Assembly: GCA_937925635.1 (NCBI GenBank)
Contig: CALALX010000027.1
Coordinates: 62,001 to 126,000, forward strand
Reading direction: 5' to 3'
Source: an uncultured Caulobacter sp.
GTDB lineage: Bacteria > Pseudomonadota > Alphaproteobacteria > Caulobacterales > Caulobacteraceae
DNA: 64,000 bases
Shown piece after piece: positions 18,217 to 25,343 of the stretch. The notes under the pieces were generated by a model, which did no database searches, was not told the origin of the DNA, and saw only the letters and a list, made by a program, of their open reading frames with translations. The translations under genes were made by a program, and so were the position numbers. Numbering within the stretch: position 1 is the stretch's first letter; each line of letters starts with the position of its first letter.

Positions 18217-18230
18217 TTGAGGCATATCAA
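18217..18230. promoter_or_regulatory. FNR/FixK-type box between AMP phosphorylase and SDR genes
   Basis: TTGAGGCATATCAA fits the dyad (TTGAN-N4-ATCAA). Its centre is 58 bases from the phosphorylase start and 82 from the SDR start, so it could serve the phosphorylase operon, the divergent SDR gene, or both. Confidence 0.72.
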
Positions 18231-18305
18231 GGCGCCCGGAGAACCGCCCCGTGATGATCCGAGCGGGGCGGGACATCCGGCGCGGCCGGACCACGGAGGA
18301 TCGCC

Positions 18306-19073
18306 ATGAACAGACTTGCGGGCAAGGTCGCCATCGTCACCGGCGGGGCGCTCGGACTGGGTCGCGCCGCGGCCGAGCGCATGGCCCAAGAGGGCGCCGC
18401 CGTCGCCATCCTGGATATGCTGGATGACCCCGGCGCCGAGCTGGCGCGGACCATCCAGACGCGAGGCGGCAAGGCCGAGTACTGGCGCTGCGACGTGTCC
18501 AGCGAGGCCCGGGTGGCCGAGGTCATGGGGGACGTGGTCGCGCGCTTCGGGCGGATCGACATCCTGGTGAACAACGCGGGCGTGGCCGGCGTGAACAAGC
18601 CGACCCACGAAATCACCGAAGCTGAATGGGACTGGGTTCAGGCGATCAACGTCAAGGGCGTGTTCTTCTGCACCAAGCACGCGGTTCCGCATCTGAAGCG
18701 CGCCGGCGGCGGCAGCATCATCAACCTGTCGTCGATCTACGGCCTGGTCGGCGGAGCCGATGTGCCGCCCTATCACGCCTCCAAGGGCGCCGTGCGCCTG
18801 ATGAGCAAGACCGACGCCCTGCTCTACGCGCCGGACCGAATCCGTGTGAACTCGATCCACCCTGGCTTCATCGTCACGCCCATGGTCGAGCACCATCTTG
18901 CGACGATGGAGGACAAGGATGCCGCACGCGACCAGGTCGCGGCGCTGCATCCCCTGGGTCACATGGGCGAACCCGACGATATTGCCTGGGGCGTCGTCTA
19001 CCTGGCGTCCGATGAATCGAAGTTCGTCACCGGCGCCGAGCTGGTGATCGACGGCGGCTACACGGCCCGCTGA
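18306..19073 (+). CDS. Short-chain dehydrogenase/reductase (classical SDR)
   Basis: A 255-residue classical SDR: cofactor motif TGGALGLGRA near residue 12, NNAG at about 87, catalytic Ser in NLSSIYG, and YHASK for the catalytic Tyr-Lys pair. The acidic residue after the second strand (AILDMLDD) suggests NAD(H) rather than NADP(H). Substrate cannot be predicted; sequence features such as HPGFIVTPM are shared by cyclic alcohol and hydroxysteroid dehydrogenases. A ribosome-binding sequence ACGGAGGATCGCC precedes the ATG. It is divergent from the AMP-phosphorylase operon with a FixK-type box between them and is followed by a strong hairpin. Confidence 0.88.
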   Translation: MNRLAGKVAIVTGGALGLGRAAAERMAQEGAAVAILDMLDDPGAELARTIQTRGGKAEYWRCDVSSEARVAEVMGDVVARFGRIDILVNNAGVAGVNKPTHEITEAEWDWVQAINVKGVFFCTKHAVPHLKRAGGGSIINLSSIYGLVGGADVPPYHASKGAVRLMSKTDALLYAPDRIRVNSIHPGFIVTPMVEHHLATMEDKDAARDQVAALHPLGHMGEPDDIAWGVVYLASDESKFVTGAELVIDGGYTAR

Positions 19074-19074
19074 C

Positions 19075-19107
19075 GGCGCGGGCGCCCGACACGTCGGAGC
19101 CCGCGCC
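19075..19107. terminator. Intergenic hairpin between convergent SDR and usp genes
   Basis: GGCGCGGGC at 19075-19083 pairs perfectly with GCCCGCGCC at 19099-19107, directly after the SDR stop and before the usp stop. There is no T-run, so termination is inferred from placement between convergent genes. Confidence 0.5.
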
Positions 19108-19139
19108 ACTCAGGCGATCCTGGCTGATGGTCGTCTGAG

Positions 19140-19976
19140 CTAGTGCGACATGAACAGGGCGGCCGGCGGATCGCCGAGCAGGTCGTGGCTGACTCCGCCC
19201 AGGATCACTTCCTGCAGCCGAGGCCGGCCGTAGAGCCCCATGACCACCAGATCGACGTCCAGGGCCTTCGCCTGTCGGCGCAGGATATCGGCCGCCGAAG
19301 CATCGGGACTGTGGTCGACGATGATGTTGGCTTCGCAGCCATGCCGCTCCAGGTGGCGTTGCAGCAGGCCCTCGGGACCGCCCTCGCCCTCCGGCGCCAC
19401 GACCAGCACATGAACATCCTTCGCCCCGGTGATCAGCGGCCAGGCGTCGCGAAGGGCCCGCGCGGATTCTCGAGTGCCCTTCCAGGCCACGAGGATCCGT
19501 TCGCCGATCGTGAGCGACGTCGGCTGGCGGGGAAGGATCAACGCCGGCCCGCCGCTGGCCAGCGCGACGTCCGCGGCCGACAGCCGCCGCCAGCCCAGGC
19601 TGGCGGTGACCTTCGGCGGCATGATGACGAGGTCGAACCGCCGCGCGGCCTCCGAAAGCCGCACGGCGTCGTCGCCCTCAAGGGTCAACCAGGACGAGTC
19701 GACGCGGGCGTCGCGCGCGGCGGCCTCGAAGATTTCCCGCGCCGATTCCGACGCCTTGGCCACGCCGGCGGCATGGTCCCGCAGGAGAAGCTCAAGCGTC
19801 TGCTGGGGCAAATAGGCCACGGCCTCGCCGGCCATGTAGCTGCGCAGGAAGTCGGACGTCAGGAAAACGCCCGTCAGGTGGGCGCCCGAGTCCGCGGCGA
19901 GTTTCGCCGCCGCCGCGGCCCGGTCAGCGGACGCCTGCAATTCGTCAATCTGCACGAGGATGTCACGGTAGCTCAT
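19140..19976 (-). CDS. Universal stress protein with tandem Usp domains
   Basis: A 278-residue protein with two UspA folds. The first starts YRDILVQIDE (residues 1-150); the second starts ERILVAWKGTRESARALRDAWPLI and ends DLVVMGLYGRPRLQEVILGGVSHDLL, which resembles the ATP-binding G2xG9xGS/T-type segment although the spacing is relaxed. Such double-domain Usp proteins are commonly induced by hypoxia and stationary phase. The start at 19976 (MSYRDILV) is preferred over the longer frame to 20060, because the latter would run across the FixK-type box at 20028. That box lies 58 bases upstream, so low-oxygen induction is inferred. Confidence 0.88.
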   Translation of the reverse strand: MSYRDILVQIDELQASADRAAAAAKLAADSGAHLTGVFLTSDFLRSYMAGEAVAYLPQQTLELLLRDHAAGVAKASESAREIFEAAARDARVDSSWLTLEGDDAVRLSEAARRFDLVIMPPKVTASLGWRRLSAADVALASGGPALILPRQPTSLTIGERILVAWKGTRESARALRDAWPLITGAKDVHVLVVAPEGEGGPEGLLQRHLERHGCEANIIVDHSPDASAADILRRQAKALDVDLVVMGLYGRPRLQEVILGGVSHDLLGDPPAALFMSH

Positions 19977-20027
19977 GGATAGCCCTCCGGTTCGAGGGCA
20001 GGTTGCCGTCTGGCGAACCGGAGCGCT

Positions 20028-20041
20028 TTGATCGTCGTCAA
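20028..20041 (-). promoter_or_regulatory. FNR/FixK-type box upstream of usp
   Basis: TTGATCGTCGTCAA is a perfect dyad. It is centred 58 bases before the usp start and 121 bases before the divergent fixK start; the usp spacing is the better fit, while a feedback effect on fixK is possible. Confidence 0.78.
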
Positions 20042-20072
20042 TCGGCGGTGCGCCGACCATCGACCGGCGCGC

Positions 20073-20092
20073 CTACGTAGACTCCCTTAGGG
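20073..20092 (+). promoter_or_regulatory. Putative FixJ-binding site in the fixK promoter
   Basis: CTACGTAGACTCCCTTAGGG lies about 64 bases before the fixK GTG. It contains the palindrome CTACGTAG, close to the GTAMGTAG core described for FixJ in rhizobia, followed by a CCCTTAGGG dyad. No other TACGTAG copy was noticed in the intergenic parts of the window. Assignment rests on motif resemblance and the neighbouring fixLJ genes. Confidence 0.5.
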
Positions 20093-20155
20093 TGTCGACC
20101 CGAATTTCCATTCCGCCGCACTCGCATACCCTCGGTTTCATCGAGGGAGGCATCC

Positions 20156-20806
20156 GTGAACGCCCAGGTCATTTCGATCAGCCGCAATTTCCCGCTGCCG
20201 CACGCGCCGTGGCAGATCGTCTCCGGCGCCCAGCGCCGGCTTGAGGCGGATCGGGAGATCTACCTCCAGGACGAGGAGGCCGACGAGGTCTTCCTTCTGG
20301 TCTCCGGGGTCGTGCGGACCACCCGCCTGGACCGCGACGGGCGTCGCCAGATCGGCGGCTTCTATTACCCGGGCGACGTCTTCGGACTGGAAAGCGGCGA
20401 CCTGCATCGCTACTCGGCCGAAGCGCTGACGGAGTGCGAAGTCCTTGCTGTCCGTCGATCGTCGTTGCGGCGTGGCGGCGACGGCGTCGCCGATGTCGAG
20501 CGGGCGATCTGGGACGGCACCATCCGCGAGCTTGAGCGGACGCAGGAACACCTGCTGCTGCTCGGCCGCAAGACCGCGTGCGAGAAGGTCGCCGCCTTCC
20601 TTTCCGACCTCGCCGCCCGCTCTGGCCAGGAGATCACCGACCTGCCCATGGGCCGCCAGGACATGGCCGACTACCTCGGCCTGACGATCGAGACCGTGTC
20701 GCGCATGATTTCGCAGCTGCAGTCCGAGGGCGTCGTCGAATTCCTGGGTTGCCGGCGTTTCCGCCTCCGCAATGCGGTCGGCCTCCGCCGTCTGGCCGCC
20801 GCCTGA
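20156..20806 (+). CDS. fixK: FixK-type Crp/Fnr transcriptional regulator
   Basis: A 216-residue Crp/Fnr protein. The effector domain (about 30-130: EADREIYLQDEEADEVFLLVSGVVRT) has no N-terminal cysteine cluster, so it cannot carry the Fnr Fe-S cluster; this is the FixK pattern, in which the level of protein is set by FixLJ. The C-terminal helix-turn-helix MGRQDMADYLGLTIETVSRMISQLQ has the E-SR recognition residues that read TTGA half-sites. It starts with GTG, with GGGAGG six bases upstream. The gene stands directly before fixL and fixJ on the same strand, with a FixJ-like site in its promoter. It is the likely activator of the TTGA-N6-TCAA boxes spread through this island. Confidence 0.88.
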   Translation: MNAQVISISRNFPLPHAPWQIVSGAQRRLEADREIYLQDEEADEVFLLVSGVVRTTRLDRDGRRQIGGFYYPGDVFGLESGDLHRYSAEALTECEVLAVRRSSLRRGGDGVADVERAIWDGTIRELERTQEHLLLLGRKTACEKVAAFLSDLAARSGQEITDLPMGRQDMADYLGLTIETVSRMISQLQSEGVVEFLGCRRFRLRNAVGLRRLAAA

Positions 20807-20874
20807 TCACATCATCCTTCGTTCGTCGCGGAGCATCGTGCTAGATCACCCGTAGGAGTACCTGCGGCGGATCC

Positions 20875-22353
20875 ATGCCTGACCCGACGAATACACCGGA
20901 GCTTGGGCGACCCGGCCAGGCTCCGTCATCCCGGCTGATGGCCCACGGCGTCGCGATCGGCGGCTCCGCGCTTACGGGATTTGTGCACCAGCTCATCTTC
21001 TCGTGGCATGGCGGCGCCGCGCCGATCGCCCATGTTCCCGTCCTGATCGCCGCCGCGGCGATCGGCGGCCTGTCGCCGACGCTGACGGCCACGGCCCTTG
21101 GACTTGTCGCCAGCCTGCTGGTGCTCCGGGGAGAAGCCCTCCAGGTCGGGAGTCTGTTGCAGCTCGCCATCTTCGCCGTGACGGGCCCGCTCGTGGGGCT
21201 GGCCGGCGAGCGCCGACGCATCGACGGCGCCGACGCCCGGGCGAGGCAAGCCCACCTGCAGTCGATCCTCGACACGGTGCCGGAGGCCATGATCGTCATC
21301 GACAGCAATGGCATCATCCGGTCCTTCAGCGCGGCGGCCAAGCGCCTGTTCGGCTGGTCCGCGGAGGAAGCGATCGGGCGCAACGTCAACATGTTGATGC
21401 CGTCCCCCTTCAGGGAGGAACACGACGGTTACGTCGGGCGATACCTGGCCACGAACGAACGGCGCATCATCGGCATCGGGCGCATCGTCGTCGGCGAACG
21501 CAAGGACGGTTCGACCTTCCCGATGGAACTGGCCGTCGGCGAGGCGCTGGCCGGCCGCGAGCAGTTCTTCACGGGATTCGTGCGCGATCTCACCGAGCGG
21601 CGCGACCAGGAGCGAAGGCTCCAGGAACTGCAGTCTGAACTGGTGCATGTCTCGCGCCTGACGGCGATGGGCGAGATGGCCTCCTCCCTGGCCCACGAGC
21701 TCAACCAGCCGCTCTCGGCCGTGAGCAACTACATGCGCGGTTCGGCCACGCTGCTGGATGCGGAAACCGTCGACCGCGACCGCTTGCGGCAAGCCCTTCA
21801 GAAGGCCAGCGAGCAGGCCGTGCGAGCCGGCGACATCATCAAGCGTCTGCGAGAGTTCGTCGCCAAGGGAGAAATCGATCGCGCCGTGGAGGATCCCGCG
21901 CGACTGATGGAAGAGGCGAGCGCCCTGGCGCTGGTCGGCGCCCGCGAACAGGGCGTGCGGGTGACCCTGCGCTTCTCGCGCAAGGCCGGGGCGGTGATCG
22001 TCGACAAGATCCAGATCCAGCAGGTGGCGCTGAACCTCATCCGCAACGCCGTTGACGCGATGGCGCATTCGCAGCGGAAGGATCTTGTCATTTCCGTCGA
22101 GCGCGGCGAGGACGACATGGTTCTGGTCCGCGTCGCCGATACCGGCCCGGGGATCAGTCCGGAGGTCGCCGACCGCCTGTTCCAGCCGTTCGTCACCTCG
22201 AAAGCGCAGGGCATGGGCGTGGGGCTTTCAATCTGCCGAACGATCATCGAGGCGCACGGAGGCCGGATCTGGGTCGAGGCCAGGGAGGAAGGCGGCGCGG
22301 TGTTCTCCTTCACGCTGCCGCTCGCTGATCGGGAGAGCGAACTTGTCGAGTGA
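20875..22353 (+). CDS. fixL: Oxygen-sensing haem-PAS histidine kinase FixL
   Basis: A 492-residue membrane sensor kinase. Hydrophobic segments fill residues about 25-110, followed by a haem PAS domain (about 125-240). The motif PFREEHDGYVGRY aligns with FixL haem pockets, giving the proximal His as His183, and IIGIGRIVVGERKDGSTFPM contains the conserved arginine (about 203) that responds to bound O2. The H-box AHELNQPLSAV places the phosphorylated His near 274, and the ATPase domain shows N-, G1- and G2-boxes (NLIRNAVDA, VADTGPGIS, GMGVGLSI). It should phosphorylate FixJ when oxygen is low. The fixJ start overlaps its stop, so the two are translated together. Confidence 0.93.
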   Translation: MPDPTNTPELGRPGQAPSSRLMAHGVAIGGSALTGFVHQLIFSWHGGAAPIAHVPVLIAAAAIGGLSPTLTATALGLVASLLVLRGEALQVGSLLQLAIFAVTGPLVGLAGERRRIDGADARARQAHLQSILDTVPEAMIVIDSNGIIRSFSAAAKRLFGWSAEEAIGRNVNMLMPSPFREEHDGYVGRYLATNERRIIGIGRIVVGERKDGSTFPMELAVGEALAGREQFFTGFVRDLTERRDQERRLQELQSELVHVSRLTAMGEMASSLAHELNQPLSAVSNYMRGSATLLDAETVDRDRLRQALQKASEQAVRAGDIIKRLREFVAKGEIDRAVEDPARLMEEASALALVGAREQGVRVTLRFSRKAGAVIVDKIQIQQVALNLIRNAVDAMAHSQRKDLVISVERGEDDMVLVRVADTGPGISPEVADRLFQPFVTSKAQGMGVGLSICRTIIEAHGGRIWVEAREEGGAVFSFTLPLADRESELVE

Positions 22354-22954
22354 AACGCCCATCGTCCACGTCATCGACGACGATGACGCCATGCGCGACT
22401 CGCTGGCCTTCCTGCTTGGCGTCGAAGGCTTCTCGACGCGCCTCTATCCGTCGGCGGAGGCCTTTCTGAAGGGGGCCGGGAGCTTCGCGGCGGGCTGCAT
22501 CGTCACCGACGTGCGAATGCCCGGCATGAGCGGACTGGATCTCGTGCGACGAATTCAGGACCTTGGCCGGGGATGGCCGGTGATCGTCATGACCGGCCAT
22601 GGCGATGTTCCGCTGGCGGTAGAGGCGATGAAGGCCGGGGCGCGGGACTTCATCGAGAAGCCCTTCAGCGACGAGACCCTGCTCCGGTCGATTCGCGCGG
22701 CCATGGAGCCCGTCGATCCCGATGGCTTCGCCGACGCCGCCCGCCAGGAAGCCGAACAGCGACTCGCCGCCCTCTCGCCAAGGGAGCGCGACGTGCTGAT
22801 GGGCGTGGTGGCCGGCAAGGCGAACAAGGTGATCGCCCATGAACTCGACATCAGTCCCCGAACGGTAGAGGTCTATCGCGCAAACCTGATGTCCAAGACC
22901 GGAGCGCGGACCCTTTCCGACCTAATGCGGCTGGCGCTGGCGGCCGGGCTCTGA
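22343..22954 (+). CDS. fixJ: FixJ response regulator
   Basis: A 203-residue two-domain regulator. The receiver domain has the acidic pair IDDDDAMRD, the phosphoacceptor Asp56 in CIVTDVRMPG and Lys106 in IEKPF. The output domain is a LuxR-type helix-turn-helix (LSPRERDVLMGVVAGKANKVIAHELDIS and following). The start is a TTG at 22343, supported by GGGAGAG five bases upstream and by overlap with the fixL stop; the longer open frame to 22052 lies inside fixL and has no family similarity. Phosphorylated FixJ classically activates fixK, which here lies just upstream, with a FixJ-like site in its promoter. Confidence 0.92.
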   Translation: MSSETPIVHVIDDDDAMRDSLAFLLGVEGFSTRLYPSAEAFLKGAGSFAAGCIVTDVRMPGMSGLDLVRRIQDLGRGWPVIVMTGHGDVPLAVEAMKAGARDFIEKPFSDETLLRSIRAAMEPVDPDGFADAARQEAEQRLAALSPRERDVLMGVVAGKANKVIAHELDISPRTVEVYRANLMSKTGARTLSDLMRLALAAGL

Positions 22955-23002
22955 GTCGCGGATCAGGCGGCCGACCAGGCAGGGCCCCGGAACAGGGTCC
23001 GG

Positions 23003-23107
23003 GAAAGATTTGGGCGCTCCCGGGGGACGAGAGCGCCCAATGCGGACAACGGCTGTCGGGGGGATGGGAGCCGCGCCCGCTTTACTCAATTCCAGGTCTG
23101 TGGACCT
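23003..23107 (-). ncRNA. Candidate FixK-driven small RNA
   Basis: Between fixJ and the quinone-reductase gene there is a perfect FixK box (23142-23155) with no ORF downstream of it on the minus strand. Reading leftwards, TTTTATGAT lies at 23119-23111, the right distance for a -10 element of a class II FNR/FixK promoter, placing the start near 23107. A strong hairpin (stems 23010-23019 and 23031-23040) follows about 65-95 bases later, and on the minus strand it is followed by ATCTTTCCC. The interval has no ATG frame of note and contains C-rich single-stranded runs, such as those used by some alphaproteobacterial small RNAs to pair with ribosome-binding sites. This is a prediction from signals only; end points are approximate. 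Confidence 0.35.
23010..23040. terminator. Strong hairpin downstream of fixJ
   Basis: TTGGGCGCTC pairs with GAGCGCCCAA across an 11-base loop. It may end the fixKLJ transcripts on the plus strand and the candidate small RNA on the minus strand. Neither side has a long T-run; the minus-strand side has TCTTT. Confidence 0.5.
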
Positions 23108-23141
23108 GTGATCATAAAAGCAGGCGCCGACGCCCTCCGCT

Positions 23142-23155
23142 TTGACATTGATCAA
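23142..23155 (-). promoter_or_regulatory. Orphan FNR/FixK-type box
   Basis: TTGACATTGATCAA is a perfect dyad, located just after the stop of the quinone-reductase gene. No protein gene starts downstream of it in either direction within a sensible distance: fixJ is convergent and the reductase lies antisense. See the candidate small RNA at 23003-23107. Confidence 0.72.
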
Positions 23156-23178
23156 CGTTCCCGAGAATTCTTCGCGTC

Positions 23179-23751
23179 CTAACCCGCGCGGGCGCCCAAC
23201 GCCTCGATCCGCCGAAGCCAGTCCCTCCGACGGCTGACCGAGCTTTCGACGCCGCCGATGATCGTGCTCCTCACCCGGAACCCGGCCAGTCGCAACATGC
23301 CGCGCGTGAGGCACTTCAGCCCGGCGCCGTCGAACATGGAGCTGAAGATCGGCGCCGGCATTCCCATGGTCACGATCACCCGCGCGGTGCGACCGCGCAG
23401 CAGTCCCAGCTTGCCCGAGCCCGGCCGGCCCACCGCGAAACCGTACCGGAAGACCTGCTCGAAAAAGGCCTTCAGAACGGCCGGCGGCGCCCCCAGCCAC
23501 AGGGGGTAGACCACGACCACATGTTCGGCCCATCGGATGGCGTCCTGCGCCGACTTGGCGGCGTCGCACGGCTCGGCGGTGAATTCGGCCGGCGACTTCA
23601 CGGGCGGCAAGTCCAGGACGCCGACGTCCACGCGCCGAATCTGGTGACCGGCCATGTTCGCGCCGCGCAGATAGGCCGCCGCGACCGCGGTGCAATACCG
23701 CTCTCCCGACGGGTCAGGGTGTCCATTGATGACCAGCACCCGACGGGCCAT
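23179..23751 (-). CDS. NAD(P)H dehydrogenase (quinone)-like flavodoxin-fold protein
   Basis: A 190-residue protein of the NQO/MdaB/KefF flavodoxin-like family: RRVLVINGHPDPSGERYCTAVAAAYL gives the FMN/FAD phosphate-binding loop, and VVVVYPLWLGAPPAVLKAFFEQVFRYGFAV is the diagnostic central motif. Members reduce quinones by two electrons or act as regulators of K+ efflux. Its ATG overlaps the stop of hemN (TGATG), so it is translationally coupled to the anaerobic haem gene and therefore likely under the same FixK-type promoter. A quinone-level redox task under low oxygen is inferred. Confidence 0.8.
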   Translation of the reverse strand: MARRVLVINGHPDPSGERYCTAVAAAYLRGANMAGHQIRRVDVGVLDLPPVKSPAEFTAEPCDAAKSAQDAIRWAEHVVVVYPLWLGAPPAVLKAFFEQVFRYGFAVGRPGSGKLGLLRGRTARVIVTMGMPAPIFSSMFDGAGLKCLTRGMLRLAGFRVRSTIIGGVESSVSRRRDWLRRIEALGARAG

Positions 23752-25136
23752 CAGACACTCCTCGAGTGGCGAACCGCCTCGGGGTCGAAGTAGGCGTCGA
23801 AGGTCGCCGCGACGGACCGAACGAGCGGACGCCCGACCTCGGTCACAGCCACGCGCCCACCCTCGGCCACCACCAGACCATCCTCGACGAAGGGCGCAAG
23901 CCGCCGCAACGACAGGCCGAGGTCGGGAAGGTCCGTGGCGGCCTGCCGATGGCGCGCGCGCACCGCGTCAAGATCCACGGCGAGATCGCACATCAGCGAC
24001 TCAATGATCTCTCCGCGGAAGCGATCCTCCGCCGTCAGGGCCACGCCCCGGGCGGTCGGCAGGCGCCCGGCGTTGATGGCTTCGCGCCACAGCCGTTCCT
24101 GCGCGTGATTCTGCACGAAACCGCGCGGCAGCTTGCTGATCGACGACGCGCCCAGACCGATGAGCACGGCGTTGGCGTCGGTGGTGTAGCCCTGGAAGTT
24201 GCGATGCAGGCGGTGCTCGGCCAGCGCGATCGCCAGTTCGTCGTCCGGCAGGGCGTAGTGGTCGAGACCGATGCGGACGTAGCCTTCCGCCGCCAACTTC
24301 TCCGCCGCTGCTTCGGACTGTTCGAATCGCTCGGACGGGCCCGGCAGATCGGCTTCGCGGATCAATTGCTGGTTCGACTTCATCCAAGGAACGTGGGCGT
24401 AGCCGAATAGCGCCAGCCGCTCGGGCCGCAACTTCACGACCTGGTCCAGGGTGGCGACCACATCCGTCACCCGCTGACGCGGAAGGCCGTACATCAGGTC
24501 GAGATTGATCGAGAGCACGCCGGCCTCGCGCAGCCAACCAACGGCTCGCTCGATCATCTCGAACGACTCGGGGCGGTTCACGGCCTGTTGGACTCGCGGC
24601 GAAAGATCCTGGACTCCGACGCTCGCCCGGCTCAGGCCGTGGAACGCGGCCGCCTGGACCCAGTCTCTCGTCAGGACCGCGGGATCGAGCTCGGCCGCGA
24701 CCGCCGCGCCTGGCGAGAGCTGGAAGACGTGACGCAAGGCCGCGAACAGACGCGTCATGTCATCGCGCGAGAGCATGTTCGGCGTCCCGCCGCCGAGATG
24801 AACCTCCCGCGCCCGCAGACGCCCCGGCAGCGCGGCCTCGACGAGCGCCAGCTCCTCGATCAGTCCATCGACGTAGTCGGTGACCGGCGCCGTCCGCGTG
24901 GTGGCGCGCGTATGGCAACCGCAATACCAGCAGAGCCGCGCGCAGAAGGGGATGTGGAAGTAGAGGGACACCGCCTGCGCGGGATCGAGCGCGCCCAGCC
25001 AGGCGCGGTGTTCGTCGGCGTCGACCTCGGGGGTGAACTGCACAGCGGTCGGGTAGCTGGTGTAGCGCGGCGCGCGTCCGTCATAGCGAGCGATCAATGC
25101 GTCGCGGGAAGCAGCGGACGACAGGCTTTGGGTCAC
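23751..25136 (-). CDS. hemN: Oxygen-independent coproporphyrinogen III oxidase
   Basis: A 461-residue radical-SAM enzyme that converts coproporphyrinogen III to protoporphyrinogen IX without O2, supplying haem when oxygen is low. The Fe-S/SAM motif is FCARLCWYCGC (Cys65, Cys69, Cys72, plus Cys74 as in true HemN), then HLGGGTPNML and the SAM-binding stretches ELDPAVLTRDWVQ and SINLDLMYGLPRQ. The C-terminal HemN domain includes GLGASSISKLPRGFVQN. Length is the family's usual. One of a pair of FixK-type boxes is centred 88 bases upstream. The quinone reductase gene is coupled behind it. Confidence 0.94.
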   Translation of the reverse strand: MTQSLSSAASRDALIARYDGRAPRYTSYPTAVQFTPEVDADEHRAWLGALDPAQAVSLYFHIPFCARLCWYCGCHTRATTRTAPVTDYVDGLIEELALVEAALPGRLRAREVHLGGGTPNMLSRDDMTRLFAALRHVFQLSPGAAVAAELDPAVLTRDWVQAAAFHGLSRASVGVQDLSPRVQQAVNRPESFEMIERAVGWLREAGVLSINLDLMYGLPRQRVTDVVATLDQVVKLRPERLALFGYAHVPWMKSNQQLIREADLPGPSERFEQSEAAAEKLAAEGYVRIGLDHYALPDDELAIALAEHRLHRNFQGYTTDANAVLIGLGASSISKLPRGFVQNHAQERLWREAINAGRLPTARGVALTAEDRFRGEIIESLMCDLAVDLDAVRARHRQAATDLPDLGLSLRRLAPFVEDGLVVAEGGRVAVTEVGRPLVRSVAATFDAYFDPEAVRHSRSV

Positions 25137-25217
25137 GGTCGAACAAGTCCAAGTCGGAAGGTCGCCGCGCCAACTGCGGCCAACGGGCTTCCCTACCGCG
25201 CTCCGCGCGGCTGTTCC

Positions 25218-25231
25218 TTGACGCCGATCAA
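25218..25231 (-). promoter_or_regulatory. FNR/FixK-type box, hemN-proximal
   Basis: TTGACGCCGATCAA is a perfect dyad centred 88 bases before the hemN start. A second dyad lies 32 bases further on and is the same distance from the divergent gene. Confidence 0.8.
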
Positions 25232-25249
25232 TTCCCGCGGCCGTCGGTC

Positions 25250-25263
25250 TTGATCCAGGTCAA
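25250..25263 (+). promoter_or_regulatory. FNR/FixK-type box, proximal to the ferritin-like gene
   Basis: TTGATCCAGGTCAA is a perfect dyad centred 87-88 bases before the ATG at 25344. Together with the hemN-proximal box it makes a symmetrical divergent promoter. Confidence 0.8.
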
Positions 25264-25343
25264 CGACCCGAGCCGGACTTCGCCCTCAAAAATGACGCCA
25301 GCGTCACCTTTGAGGCGGCGGACAAAAAGGGAAGAAGCGCCAC

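Noticed and set aside
22052..22342. Longer N-terminus for FixJ
   Set aside because: It lies inside the fixL coding region in another frame; the receiver domain starts at the TTG 22343 with a ribosome-binding site.
23179..23751. Orphan FixK box at 23142 as promoter of the quinone reductase
   Set aside because: The box lies after the stop codon of that gene; the gene is coupled to hemN, whose own box is upstream of 25136.
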